Positions 36,740 through 46,423 are shown, counted from the stretch's first letter. The stretch is 64,000 nt of DNA from an uncultured Bacteroidota bacterium (GCA_903926385.1 CAIYIS010000059.1:186001-250000); one strand, 5' to 3'. Notes: a model not told the origin generated them from the sequence alone. A program made the numbers and translations.

Positions 36740-39700
36740 TCAAAAATTGATACGCAAAATTTCTTTTTGTAATTCTGTCATTGTTTTTTCACAAATAGAG
36801 ATGATTCTGTTTATCTGTTCTGTTCTGATTGTCATCTTTTTTCGCTTCTTTACGCTATCTTCAAGCAAAAGAATAGATTCATTAACACTGGTCATACCTA
36901 AAATCCCAACAGAAGTTTTCAGTTTGTGAACCTGTGACATAATTTCTTTCCAGTTTTTTTTCTCTTGATGCAATTTTACAACCTTTAGAATCATGGAAGT
37001 TTCAGACATAAATGTTTCCAAAACATTTAACACAAATTGATTGTTCCCTTCAGAAAGCTTATTAACGTATGATAAATCAAAAAGGTCGTCCATCTGATTG
37101 TTCATTTTGGACACTTCCACATCGTCTATTCCGAAATGACCCTCGCCTATGAAAGCTAAATTAAGTATTTTTTCGCACAATATTTGTTGATTGAAAGGTT
37201 TAGAGATATAATCATTCATACCAAGTGAAATACACCTCTCAGCCTCTCCAACCAAAGCGTGAGCCGTCATGGCAATAATTGGGATCTCTGATTTTGGCGG
37301 CAATAACTGTTGACGAATGAACTTGGTAGTTTCATAACCATCCATTTCGGGCATTTGAATGTCCATCAAAATAAGGTCGTAATTGTTTTGGCCAATTTTA
37401 TCAATGGCAATTTGTCCGTTCTCGGCAATATCGAGATTGGTTTGCCATTTTTTGAATATTTTTTTAGCTACCAACTGATTCATGGTATTGTCTTCAGCAA
37501 GCAATATGTTGAGTCCTTTTAGTTGGAGTTGTTCGGTAGAAGTGTTTTCGGTGTTGGTGGCGATTTGTTTTGTATCGGCTTCTTCGAAAGATAAAAGGAA
37601 AGAGAACGTAGTGCCTACATTTAGTTCGCTGTTCACAAAAATGCTTCCTCCTTGCAATTCCACCAGTTGTTTGGCAATAGTAAGGCCTAAACCTGTACCA
37701 CCAAACTTACGTGTAGTTTCGTTGCTCGCCTGACTGAATCGGTCGAATATACTTGCGAGTTTTTCGGGTGGTATTCCAACACCCGTATCGCTTATTTTGA
37801 ACAAAAGTGTGTAGAGATTGGTTGACTTGCTTTTGAGCGAAACATCAATAACTACCTTACCGTTTTCGGTAAATTTAATAGCATTGGCAGTGAGGTTTAT
37901 TAATACTTGGCGAAGCCTAATGCTGTCGCCAAGAACGATGGAAGGCACTTTTTTGTCTATTTTAAATGACAGAGCAATGTCTTTTGAAACGGCTGTAAGG
38001 AATAGGGTTCGAGTGAGGTCTTCTAAAAGTCCTTTTAAATTGAAAGGTTGGTTTTCGAAAGAAATTTTACCCGATTCTATTTTTGAAAAGTCGAGAATAT
38101 CATTGATAATGGTCAATAGTTTTTCGGCCGAAACATTGATGGTATCAACCGATTCGCGTATATCGGGAGTAAGGTTTTCGGAAGATAATATTTCGGACAT
38201 ACCAATGATTGCATTCATAGGAGTACGGATTTCGTGCGACATGTTGGCAAGAAACAAACTTTTAGCACGATTGGCTTCTTCGGCCTGTATGGTCATTTCG
38301 TGAGCTTTCAAGTTAGCTGCCTCGAGATACATATTGGTCTCAATTAGATCATTTTCAGCATTGATTCTGTTCTTAACATTCACCATCAGTTGAGTGAAAA
38401 GTTGAAGAATATAATTGTATTCATCGGTATCGAAATGGTTAATTTCGTTAGAAGAAAAAGTAACAAGACCAAGGCAATCGGTGCCAGCCATCATGGGAAT
38501 GATGAGGGTGCTTTTGATTCCGATGTTGCTTAAATGATTGCGCAATGGCACAGAAGGAAGTTGTAAAACATCAGGAAAATAAACAGTTTGGCCATGTTCA
38601 TGCAATTTTATAAATTCGTTGATGTCGGAGAATGAAAAGATTTTTGATTCGTAATCTTTGTGTTCAAACGAGGAGCTTCGCCATTCGTATTCGCTTTTTG
38701 CAGAAGCATTAGTATGGTTGTATTTAATGACATTACAAATATCTGCCTTTACAAATTCGCCAATCGTTCCAAGCGCATTTGTAATGGTTTCGAGAACATG
38801 CGAAATAGGAATGTTAATGAATTGAGTAGCCACCTCGAGCATTATCTTTCGCATCTGCGTTTGCTTAAACAATGTACTTTCGGCTTCTTTCTGATGCGTG
38901 AAATCCCAATTGGTTCCAATCATTTTAATAGGATTACCGGCATTGTCTCGGTTTACAATACCAAGGGCGCGAATGTAACGGATGGAACCATCATGTAATT
39001 TGATTCGAAATTCGGTATCGAAATCTTTTTCACCTATAAGTGCCATTTGTATTTCATTCACTGCTCTTTCTCTATCTTCATCAACTACAGAGTTAGCCCA
39101 AGTTTCGAAGTGAGGAATAAAACTATCGCTGTTTTGTTTATAAAGCGCAAACATCTGCTCGTCCCAATAAAGATGATTGTTCGCTACAACATATTCCCAA
39201 ACCCCTACTCTACCGGCTCTGGTGGCGAGTTCAAGTCTTTCAGAAATAAGTTTTAGATTATCCTCTGCTTGTTTTCGTTCAGTAATATCAGTTAGCGATG
39301 TAACCCTTACATCCTTGCCTTTGTAGTGCATCATTTTTCCATTCAACACACAAGGGAAAGTAGAGCCATCTTTACGTATAGCAACAGCTTCGTAAGGTTT
39401 TTGATAGCCACTAATCATTTTCTGCATCACCATATCTCGGTATTCAGGAGCTATCCAATCAGTTCCATACCTACCAAGTGCTTCTTCGGTGGTGTATCCA
39501 AAAATTTCTTCGGCAGCATTATTTTGCTCTATACAAATTCCTTTTTCGGAAAAGAATATAGCTTCGAAAGAAGCTTCGGATAATCCTTTGTATTTTTCCG
39601 TACTTTCTTCCAGTTCATCTTCTGCTCGTTTCCGCTCACTAATATCTCTTATGATGGTAAGAATTCTTTCTTTTTCGTAATAAACTATTCTTGCTTCAAA

Positions 39701-40816
39701 ATAATAATCAACATCAGCAATGCGCAATGAATATTCAATAACCTCTAAAGCTTTTGAATAAATTACTCTTGTAGCTGCCGCTTTGAATTTATCAGCTATG
39801 TCGACAGGCAGAATATCAATCAAACTTTTTCCAAGAAAGTTATCGGGAGTGGTATATAAGAGAGAAGGTTCGGAAACATTATAGTCAATAAAAGTGTAGT
39901 TAATGGTTTCGATAACAAACATGATATCGGGTATAGCTCCAAGTATTGCCTTGTTATGTGCTTCACTCTTTTGTAAGTCTGAAACAGATTTTTTTTGTTC
40001 AGTTATATCTCTTCCATAAATATTAACATATGTTTCGTTTTCGACAGGTGTAAACAAAAATGAATACACCTTTATATCGACTACAAGTTCTTTTTCAATA
40101 GGTTGATTTCCGGCTAAGACCGCTTCAACACCTTGCATAAAATCCAAAGAAACAGGAGAGCCTTCCGACAATCCATATCGTTTCAAAACCTCAACACTTG
40201 CCCTATTGGCGTATAATAATATTTTATCAAAACTGACTCTAAGTATCGGATCAGGGCTTTCAGCTGGAATCCTTGAGAGATTTAGAATTTGTTCGTTGGC
40301 TCTGTGCAATAAATTTTTATTGAGAACATTAACATAAAATGCTCCGGCCATATTGCAAATAAAGGAAAGTAGAAGAATGTCATCTTCGGTATAGACATTA
40401 GGTTCGGCATCAACAATACCAAATGCCCCTACTATTTCATCACCGTTTTTTACAGGAAGATACAATCTACATCGAACATCGAAAGAACGTTTACTTGATA
40501 TGGTAAGGTGTTTAGTATCTAACAAAACATCAGGGACATATATCATTTCACCGGACTTGTATACCAAACCAGGATGTCGGTTCATTGCAGTAGTGTCGGC
40601 ATCAATAAATTCTGCTTGATTAAAACCCTTTGCGAAAAGTAATCGTAATCGTGATTCGATTGGATCAAAAAGGTAAAGTCCAGTGTGATCGCATTTAAAG
40701 TTGTCTTCAAGAATTTTCTCAACCCAATCAACTAGTTCTTCAAGTGTACTAATACGTGAAGAAACAGTAGAAAACTTGTCGAGACTTTTTATAAAACTTT
40801 TATAAGAACTCTTCAT
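36740..40816 (-). CDS. Large soluble hybrid histidine kinase (GAF-PAS-GAF-HisKA-HATPase-REC-HPt)
   Basis: 1358 aa with no membrane segment, so a cytoplasmic sensor. Order: GAF (about 20-172), four PAS or PAS-like domains (about 180-650, three with the closing DITE/DISE-RK type linker), a second GAF (about 660-830), HisKA with phospho-acceptor H861 (MSHEIRTPMN), HATPase (DTGVGI and GGTGLGL), a receiver with D1152 (LMDIQMPEMDG) and an HPt domain with H1297 (VHKLKTSVG). All phosphorelay residues are present, so phosphate can run His-Asp-His and needs a separate output regulator, which is not next to it. It begins directly after the stop of a GlcG/HbpS-like gene, which suggests a shared signal. 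Confidence 0.9.
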   Translation of the reverse strand: MKSSYKSFIKSLDKFSTVSSRISTLEELVDWVEKILEDNFKCDHTGLYLFDPIESRLRLLFAKGFNQAEFIDADTTAMNRHPGLVYKSGEMIYVPDVLLDTKHLTISSKRSFDVRCRLYLPVKNGDEIVGAFGIVDAEPNVYTEDDILLLSFICNMAGAFYVNVLNKNLLHRANEQILNLSRIPAESPDPILRVSFDKILLYANRASVEVLKRYGLSEGSPVSLDFMQGVEAVLAGNQPIEKELVVDIKVYSFLFTPVENETYVNIYGRDITEQKKSVSDLQKSEAHNKAILGAIPDIMFVIETINYTFIDYNVSEPSLLYTTPDNFLGKSLIDILPVDIADKFKAAATRVIYSKALEVIEYSLRIADVDYYFEARIVYYEKERILTIIRDISERKRAEDELEESTEKYKGLSEASFEAIFFSEKGICIEQNNAAEEIFGYTTEEALGRYGTDWIAPEYRDMVMQKMISGYQKPYEAVAIRKDGSTFPCVLNGKMMHYKGKDVRVTSLTDITERKQAEDNLKLISERLELATRAGRVGVWEYVVANNHLYWDEQMFALYKQNSDSFIPHFETWANSVVDEDRERAVNEIQMALIGEKDFDTEFRIKLHDGSIRYIRALGIVNRDNAGNPIKMIGTNWDFTHQKEAESTLFKQTQMRKIMLEVATQFINIPISHVLETITNALGTIGEFVKADICNVIKYNHTNASAKSEYEWRSSSFEHKDYESKIFSFSDINEFIKLHEHGQTVYFPDVLQLPSVPLRNHLSNIGIKSTLIIPMMAGTDCLGLVTFSSNEINHFDTDEYNYILQLFTQLMVNVKNRINAENDLIETNMYLEAANLKAHEMTIQAEEANRAKSLFLANMSHEIRTPMNAIIGMSEILSSENLTPDIRESVDTINVSAEKLLTIINDILDFSKIESGKISFENQPFNLKGLLEDLTRTLFLTAVSKDIALSFKIDKKVPSIVLGDSIRLRQVLINLTANAIKFTENGKVVIDVSLKSKSTNLYTLLFKISDTGVGIPPEKLASIFDRFSQASNETTRKFGGTGLGLTIAKQLVELQGGSIFVNSELNVGTTFSFLLSFEEADTKQIATNTENTSTEQLQLKGLNILLAEDNTMNQLVAKKIFKKWQTNLDIAENGQIAIDKIGQNNYDLILMDIQMPEMDGYETTKFIRQQLLPPKSEIPIIAMTAHALVGEAERCISLGMNDYISKPFNQQILCEKILNLAFIGEGHFGIDDVEVSKMNNQMDDLFDLSYVNKLSEGNNQFVLNVLETFMSETSMILKVVKLHQEKKNWKEIMSQVHKLKTSVGILGMTSVNESILLLEDSVKKRKKMTIRTEQINRIISICEKTMTELQKEILRINF

Positions 40817-41248
40817 TTAATTGTTCAACGAATTGTAAGCAACAATTGCCGCGTTAACACATTCTTCATCTTGTTTGTAATGACCACCACTTATTCCGAT
40901 TGCTCCAATGGTTTCTTCTTCATCCTTAATCGGAGAACCTCCTCCCAAAAGAATAAAATCTTTGAATTGTTGAACTCCATGAAATAAAATTGGATCTTCT
41001 TTAATAAAGGAATACCAACTCTCCCCGCTAGGTATACCGTATCCAACAGCTGTAATAGCTTTTTTACGCGAAGCGTCAACAGTAACCAAAGGAGAATGAT
41101 CCATTCTGTAAAATGCTTTTAAAATTCCACTCTCATCAACAAAAGTGATTGATATCTTTATGTTCAAGTCAACTGCTTTTTTCATTGCAGCTTCTGCCAT
41201 AGTTAAACATGCGTTTATGCTTAAGCTTTTTTTAATAATTGGTTTCAT
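40817..41248 (-). CDS. GlcG/HbpS-family (DUF336) protein
   Basis: 143 aa, complete. Family signature: ALxMAEAAMKKAVDLNIKISITFVDESG near the start, RMDHSPLVTVDASRKKA, then FxLLGGGSPI and GAIGISGGHYKQDEECVNAA. Family members include the heme-binding HbpS of Streptomyces, which works with the SenS-SenR two-component system, and GlcG. No signal peptide is present, unlike secreted HbpS. Its stop is directly followed by the start of the hybrid kinase, so the two are almost certainly co-expressed. A role as accessory sensor or ligand carrier is inference. Confidence 0.85.
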   Translation of the reverse strand: MKPIIKKSLSINACLTMAEAAMKKAVDLNIKISITFVDESGILKAFYRMDHSPLVTVDASRKKAITAVGYGIPSGESWYSFIKEDPILFHGVQQFKDFILLGGGSPIKDEEETIGAIGISGGHYKQDEECVNAAIVAYNSLNN

Positions 41249-41507
41249 ATTGATTTATATTATTAGTTAAATGCTATCCAAAATCAGAAATCATGACGTC
41301 TTAACTTCAATAAAAATTTAGTTTTTCATAATTGCAATAAATTAACAGGAGTTTGTTTTTAGGATTGTCCAAAAATAGTAATTTTTTCTCTCTTAAAAAT
41401 CCTTTGTATTTATTCGTACAACAATTAGCTATTAAAATATTAGAACTATTAGTCAAACACTGATTCAATCTTATTCACAAACTGTGTAATGTTAATCAAA
41501 ACAATCG

Positions 41508-42128
41508 TCATTTATAATCCTCCACCACCAATTGTTTGTTGCAAAATGGGTATTCGTATTCAATCTGATTAGAAGCTACAATAATTAATCGGTTAGAGGA
41601 GTAATTACCGATTAGTTTTTGATACCAGTCGATAGCATTTTTGTCAAGATTTGAAGTAGGTTCGTCAAGCATAAGCAAGGGAGTGTTCGCCAATACAGCC
41701 ATTGCCAAACGAACTCGCTGTTTCATACCGGAGGAAAAATATTTAAGTTGTTTGTTTTTTGCTTTCTCAAGTCCGGTTATTGCAATGATGCCTTCGGTGT
41801 TGAGTGAGGGGAAAAAAGGTTTGAATTTCCCCTGAAACTCTATCGTTTCGACAAGTGTAAATTCTTCGAACAATTCGAGATAAGGAGAAGCAAAACTCAG
41901 GTGCCTGAAAATACCTTCTTCCTGTATGGTACTGATTTCGTTTTTGTACACTATGTTTCCTTCAGACGGAATCATACTGCCGGCAATGGTTTGGAGAAGA
42001 GTAGATTTTCCGGAACCATTAGCACCCAAAATAACATAGTTGTTCTCATCAGTAAATTCGAAATTTACTTTTCTGAAAATCCATTCAAAATTATAACGCT
42101 TACCTATATTGTCTAAAACAATGTTCAT
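41508..42128 (-). CDS. ABC transporter ATP-binding protein
   Basis: 206 aa from ATG 42128 (MNIVLDNIGKRYNF), which is where ABC ATPases begin; 11 upstream codons are unlikely. Walker A GANGSGKST is at residues 35-43, followed by the signature SSGMKQRV and Walker B LLMLDEPTSN. It is a short, single-domain form similar in size to CcmA-type ATPases. No permease gene is adjacent, so the partner and substrate are unknown. It follows lpxA by 86 bases on the same strand and could share its transcript. Confidence 0.88.
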   Translation of the reverse strand: MNIVLDNIGKRYNFEWIFRKVNFEFTDENNYVILGANGSGKSTLLQTIAGSMIPSEGNIVYKNEISTIQEEGIFRHLSFASPYLELFEEFTLVETIEFQGKFKPFFPSLNTEGIIAITGLEKAKNKQLKYFSSGMKQRVRLAMAVLANTPLLMLDEPTSNLDKNAIDWYQKLIGNYSSNRLIIVASNQIEYEYPFCNKQLVVEDYK

Positions 42129-42214
42129 TTGTGTAAATAACAATAGTGTGTTGATGTACACACTTTTGTTTTTTCTAATCTTTTAATCAGCCTTCTGTTT
42201 GTACTTAAAATAGA

Positions 42215-42988
42215 TTATGACAATCCCCTCATTATACCATCTTTTGAGTCGCGAATAAAACTAAGAATCTGTTCCTTTTCGTCCGATGCCGGTGCTTCGT
42301 GCTCTATTATGGCCAATGCATTGGTTACATTGTGGCCTTTAATATATAGTGTGCGGTAAATATCTTCTACTTCCAAAATACGTTCATTGGTGAATCCTCT
42401 TCTGCGCATACCAACCGAATTAATACCGATGTATTGCAATGGTTCGCGAGCGGCTTTGGTAAAAGGCGGCACATTTTTTCTTACCAGCGAACCTCCTGTA
42501 ATAAATGTATGTGCACCGATTCTTACAAACTGCTGAACAGCTACTAGTCCTTCGAGAATGCTATGGTCTTCGATGGTTACGTGGCCTGCAAGGTTAACGC
42601 TATTTGCAATAATTACATTATTACCTATGATGCAATCGTGAGCTACGTGAACATAAGCCATCAGCAAACAGTTACTTCCCAGAGAAGTTTTCATTCTGTC
42701 GGTGGTGCCTCTGTTAATTGTTACACACTCGCGTATGGTAGTGTTATCGCCTATTTCAACAGTGGTGTCTTCTCCATTAAATTTTAAATCCTGAGGAATG
42801 GCTGCAATGACAGCACCTGGAAAAATGCGGCAGTTTTTGCCGATACGAGCACCCGGAAATATAGTAACATTGGGGCCTATCCAAGTTCCATCTCCGATAA
42901 CCGTGTTTTCATACACAGTTGAGAATGGTTCAATCTTTACATTGCTGCCTATTTTGGCCTCAGGATGTATGTACGAGAGTTGGTTCAT
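42215..42988 (-). CDS. lpxA: UDP-N-acetylglucosamine acyltransferase LpxA
   Basis: 257 aa. First committed acylation of lipid A: it transfers a 3-hydroxyacyl chain from ACP to UDP-GlcNAc. The N-terminal two thirds is a left-handed beta-helix of hexapeptide repeats (IGSNVKIEPF, IGNNVIIANSVNLAGHV), with the catalytic histidine in YVHVAHDC. The start ATG lies inside the end of lpxC-fabZ (29-base overlap), so the genes are translationally coupled. Confidence 0.95.
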   Translation of the reverse strand: MNQLSYIHPEAKIGSNVKIEPFSTVYENTVIGDGTWIGPNVTIFPGARIGKNCRIFPGAVIAAIPQDLKFNGEDTTVEIGDNTTIRECVTINRGTTDRMKTSLGSNCLLMAYVHVAHDCIIGNNVIIANSVNLAGHVTIEDHSILEGLVAVQQFVRIGAHTFITGGSLVRKNVPPFTKAAREPLQYIGINSVGMRRRGFTNERILEVEDIYRTLYIKGHNVTNALAIIEHEAPASDEKEQILSFIRDSKDGIMRGLS

Positions 42989-44381
42989 TGTTTTTTACTT
43001 TAACTATTTGGGCCATCATTTCTGCTTCCATCACCGGTTTGTTATTCACATAAGCTATTCCTTTCATGTGGCAAATTCCTCTGCGAATGGGGGTGATGAG
43101 TTTTAAGTCGAATACTACTGTATCGCCCGGAATTACTTGGTTTCTGAACTTTACACCATCTATCTTCATAAAGAAAGTAAGATAATTTTCAGGGTCGGGA
43201 ACAGTTTTTAATATCAATACACCACCGGTTTGTGCCATAGCCTCTACCAATAAAACACCTGGCATAACGGGGTTTTCAGGAAAATGTCCTCTGAAGAAAT
43301 CTTCGTTCATGGTTACATTTTTTACTCCAATAACCGATTCGGGAGTAACCTCCATTATTTTATCTATTAATAAAAATGGAGGACGATGCGGAAGTAATTT
43401 CTGAATGTCGATAACATTAAGAACAGGAGGTTTACTCAAATCAAATGTAGGCGCTGCTGTTTTCTTTTTAGCTTTAATAAGCTCTTTAATTTTTTTAGCA
43501 AAGGCCACATTGCCGGCATGTCCGGGACGTGCTGCCAATACGTGCATTTTTAAAGGTGTTCCTACCAGTGCCAAATCTCCAACAATATCCAACAGTTTAT
43601 GACGTGCAGGCTCGTTAAAATGATGAAGTACGGTATTGTTGAGTACTCCTTTTCCTTTTATTTCTACATCTTCGCGATGAAACACTTTTTGTAAATGAGC
43701 AATCTGTTCTTTCGAAATTTCTTTATCTACCAACACAATTGCATTGTTCAAATCACCACCTTTAATAAGATTGTTTGCAAGCAATGCTTCGAGTTCGTGC
43801 AAGAACACAAAGGTTCTGCACATGGCTATTTCGGTGTTAAACTCTCCTACGTTATAAATGTGAGCATGCTGAGTTCCTAATACGTCTGAATTGTAATCTA
43901 CCATTACAGTAACTCTGAATTCGTCTTGAGGTACAGCGAGCATCTCCACATTCTTAATTTTATCCTCAAACGTAAGGTTTTCGGTAAGTTCGAAATAAAT
44001 ACGTTCAGCATCTTGCTCCACCAGTTCGGCTTGTTGCAACACTTTTACAAAAGGCATTGAGCTGCCATCCATAATCGGCATTTCGGGAGCATCTATCTGA
44101 ATAAGGCAATTGTCTATTTCCATACCCACTAAGGCAGCAAGTACATGCTCGGTGGTGTGAACTCGCGCTCCGTTTTGTTCCAAAGTAGTACCTCTGGAGG
44201 TATCCACCACATTATCCACATCGGCATCGATAATAGGATTGTCAGGTAAATCTACTCTTTGAAATTTGTAACCGTGGTTTTCGGGTGCGGGTACAAAAGT
44301 AAGGCTAACTTGTTTTCCGGTGTGCAACCCTACACCACATATCGAAACCGGGTTTTTGATGGTCTGTTGTTTAACGGTCAT
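42960..44381 (-). CDS. lpxC/fabZ: LpxC-FabZ fusion: UDP-3-O-acyl-GlcNAc deacetylase / 3-hydroxyacyl-ACP dehydratase
   Basis: 473 aa. Residues 1 to about 290 are LpxC, the zinc deacetylase of lipid A synthesis, with zinc ligands in TTEHVLAALVG and HKLLDIVGD and the HAG motif ARPGHAGNV. After a short linker, residues about 320-473 are FabZ, with LPHRPPFLLID and the active site GHFPENPVMPG. This fusion is an established trait of Bacteroidota and some other phyla. It supplies both the deacetylase and the dehydratase that competes for 3-hydroxyacyl-ACP. It overlaps lpxA by 29 bases. Confidence 0.96.
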   Translation of the reverse strand: MTVKQQTIKNPVSICGVGLHTGKQVSLTFVPAPENHGYKFQRVDLPDNPIIDADVDNVVDTSRGTTLEQNGARVHTTEHVLAALVGMEIDNCLIQIDAPEMPIMDGSSMPFVKVLQQAELVEQDAERIYFELTENLTFEDKIKNVEMLAVPQDEFRVTVMVDYNSDVLGTQHAHIYNVGEFNTEIAMCRTFVFLHELEALLANNLIKGGDLNNAIVLVDKEISKEQIAHLQKVFHREDVEIKGKGVLNNTVLHHFNEPARHKLLDIVGDLALVGTPLKMHVLAARPGHAGNVAFAKKIKELIKAKKKTAAPTFDLSKPPVLNVIDIQKLLPHRPPFLLIDKIMEVTPESVIGVKNVTMNEDFFRGHFPENPVMPGVLLVEAMAQTGGVLILKTVPDPENYLTFFMKIDGVKFRNQVIPGDTVVFDLKLITPIRRGICHMKGIAYVNNKPVMEAEMMAQIVKVKNNEPTLVHTS

Positions 44382-44448
44382 TATCTTTTTTAATTCTTTT
44401 TCTAATTACTAAACTCAATTTGGTTGATGGTTTTCAATTTTGAAGTTC

Positions 44449-44456
44449 CAAATTTA
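44449..44456 (-). promoter_or_regulatory. Candidate -7 element of lpxC-fabZ
   Basis: Minus-strand TAAATTTG matches TAnnTTTG, 67 bases before the start codon. No clear -33 element. Confidence 0.35.
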
Positions 44457-44524
44457 TACATTTTATTTACCGTACCACGATTTAACCACTTATTTTATTT
44501 CTTTAAACTTTTTTTAACAGAATA

Positions 44525-45754
44525 CTATTTAGGATAACAAAGGAAATATTTTTTCACTGTTTTGGTTAGTGCATCAATATTCAATTGGTCCGAAGCATCT
44601 GTAATATCTGTTATTTTGCCGTCCTTGGACAGAATATTAATTCGGATTTTATTTGCATTGTACGCATCGTTTGTAACATCATCGGTAAAAACAAAGTACT
44701 TTACTTCTTTTTCTGTAAAGCCGTAGAGCTTTTTTACAGCATCCTTTTTCTCTTTGATTATTGCGGGTAAGAATGGTTTGTTCTGCAATTCCACCTTAAA
44801 CAGTTTTCGATTTACCAATTGTTTGCAAAGCATAGAAAGAACTTTGTCCTCATGGTTAGTCCATACTTTAACTGAAGTAGTGATGTCGTTATCGTCAAGC
44901 TGAGCAAACGAGTCGAGCAGACCGGGATTGGTGAGAAAATCCTTTTTGCTGTATTTGTTATAGAGAAAAATTCTCAATGCGGGTGTACAGAACAGTTCAA
45001 CTTTCTTTTCAGCAAGTTCTTTTGCCCTGGTCAGAATGTTTACCAATAATCGTTCGGCACTCAAAACTGTTTTGTGAAGATACACCTGCCAGTACATAAG
45101 TCTGCGGGCAATGATAAACTTTTCGATAGAATAAATCCCTTTGGCCTCTACCGCCAACTCATCATTCACCACGTTAAGCATTTTGATTATACGGTCGGAA
45201 CTAACCACACCTTCGGACACTCCAGTGAAAAAACTATCACGCATCAGGTAATCCAGACGATCCATATCGAGCTGACTTGAGACCAACTGATGTAAAAACC
45301 GCTTTGGGTACTTGTTTTGAAAAATCTTTATGGCAAGCGACAACTGTCCGTTAAAATCCTGATTAAGGCGATTCATAAACAATTCGGACAATGCCTCGTG
45401 ATGAATGTTGCTGACAATGCTATTTTCGAGAGCATGAGAAAAAGGCCCATGCCCGATATCGTGCAACAGAATGGCAATGGTAACACCGCGCGCTTCCTCA
45501 TCTGTAATTTCATTTCCTTTTGAACGCAGCACTTCTATTGCTTGTCCCATCAAATGCATCGCTCCCATGGCATGATGAAAGCGAGTGTGAAGCGCTCCGG
45601 GATATACCAGATTGGTTAATCCAAGTTGTTTGATTCTGCGCAGCCGTTGGAAATATGGATGATCAATGAGGTCGAAAATGATTTCGTATGGAATGGAAAC
45701 AAACCCGTAAACCGGGTCGTTGAATATTTTTAATTTGTTCAGATTAATGGCCAT
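44525..45754 (-). CDS. HD-domain phosphohydrolase (dNTPase-like)
   Basis: 409 aa. HD superfamily metal site: TRFHHAMGAMHLM (H60/H61), then LLHDIGHGPFSHALE (HD at 98-99) and a later DMDRLDYLMRDS. This is the COG1078-type arrangement related to SAMHD1 and dGTPases, which cleave dNTPs to nucleosides and triphosphate; activity here is inferred. The N-terminus INLNKLKIFNDPVYGFVSIP is common to Bacteroidota members. Its start overlaps the upstream ParE-type toxin gene by 11 bases. Confidence 0.88.
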   Translation of the reverse strand: MAINLNKLKIFNDPVYGFVSIPYEIIFDLIDHPYFQRLRRIKQLGLTNLVYPGALHTRFHHAMGAMHLMGQAIEVLRSKGNEITDEEARGVTIAILLHDIGHGPFSHALENSIVSNIHHEALSELFMNRLNQDFNGQLSLAIKIFQNKYPKRFLHQLVSSQLDMDRLDYLMRDSFFTGVSEGVVSSDRIIKMLNVVNDELAVEAKGIYSIEKFIIARRLMYWQVYLHKTVLSAERLLVNILTRAKELAEKKVELFCTPALRIFLYNKYSKKDFLTNPGLLDSFAQLDDNDITTSVKVWTNHEDKVLSMLCKQLVNRKLFKVELQNKPFLPAIIKEKKDAVKKLYGFTEKEVKYFVFTDDVTNDAYNANKIRINILSKDGKITDITDASDQLNIDALTKTVKKYFLCYPK

Positions 45755-46073
45755 GTTTGTATTTGCTTATTTCTTCTGGGTTTCGACTGGTATGAAAAAT
45801 ATCGAGAATGATTATTTCAGTTGATGTAATTTGATAAATGATTTTGTAACTGTAAATCGGCACATATCGAATACTACCATCGTTTGAAATATAATAAAGT
45901 TCTTTAGAATACTTTTCAGGAAATTTGATGAGTGTTTTTGCTAATGTCAGAATTTCTTTTTTTACTTTTTTTGCTGATTGAGGTGAATCTTTTTTAATAA
46001 AATAGTAGATGTTCTTTAATGAAACTTTTGCCTGTTCTTTCCATTGTAAGTCTACCTTTCTTTTCAATCCCAT
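45744..46073 (-). CDS. RelE/ParE-family toxin
   Basis: 109 aa. The pattern LQWKEQAKVSLKNIYYFIKKDSPQSA, then IKFPEKYSKEL, then RYVPIYSYKIIYQI and the ending IFHTSRNPEEI is the ParE/RelE toxin fold. ParE-like toxins inhibit gyrase and RelE-like ones cleave mRNA; the lack of clear RelE catalytic residues favours ParE. It overlaps the antitoxin gene upstream by 10 bases and the HD gene downstream by 11. Confidence 0.85.
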   Translation of the reverse strand: MGLKRKVDLQWKEQAKVSLKNIYYFIKKDSPQSAKKVKKEILTLAKTLIKFPEKYSKELYYISNDGSIRYVPIYSYKIIYQITSTEIIILDIFHTSRNPEEISKYKHGH

Positions 46074-46309
46074 GACTCCATTTCCTTTAAAAAATCTATG
46101 TGACTGGTTGATTTTCCTGCTAAGGCGTTATCAATATGCTTTTGAAACTCCCCCATACTCATCGGTTTTCCGGGCAAAGTATAATCTTCGCTTGTCGGTT
46201 TGGTGTCCTTGGATTTTTTTGAAAGACTGTTTTTAATAGGTTGCTTATCCGCTGAAGAGTAGGTTGCCGCTGGGTCGTTTACTTGTTTTGTTTTTCTCGG
46301 ACGTTTCAT
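46064..46309 (-). CDS. Putative antitoxin of the ParE-type toxin
   Basis: 81 aa from ATG 46309 (MKRPRK). An ATG at 46330 is possible but falls on a -7 element. The N-terminal half is Lys/Ser-rich and looks disordered. The C-terminal part KPMSMGEFQKHIDNALAGKST resembles the toxin-binding tail of ParD-like antitoxins. I see no ribbon-helix-helix or other DNA-binding domain, so autoregulation is uncertain. The overlap with the toxin gene is the usual antitoxin-first order. Confidence 0.65.
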   Translation of the reverse strand: MKRPRKTKQVNDPAATYSSADKQPIKNSLSKKSKDTKPTSEDYTLPGKPMSMGEFQKHIDNALAGKSTSHIDFLKEMESWD

Positions 46310-46327
46310 ATTCAAAATTATTTTCAA

Positions 46328-46335
46328 CAAATTTA
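46328..46335 (-). promoter_or_regulatory. Candidate -7 element of the toxin-antitoxin operon
   Basis: Minus-strand TAAATTTG matches TAnnTTTG, 18 bases before ATG 46309. A second match, TAATTTTG (46313-46320), is too close to that start. An inverted repeat GCAATA-AA-TATTGC at 46357-46370 lies just upstream, between this operon and porX, and is a possible operator. Confidence 0.4.
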
Positions 46336-46423
46336 AGGAATTTTAACTTTACCAGCGCAATAAATATTGCACTTCTGTTGTTATATATGTTGTACTTTTA
46401 TAACCTAAAATAAAACTGAACGT

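Noticed and set aside
42960-44381. LpxC-FabZ fusion as a novelty
   Set aside because: This fusion is well established in Bacteroidota.
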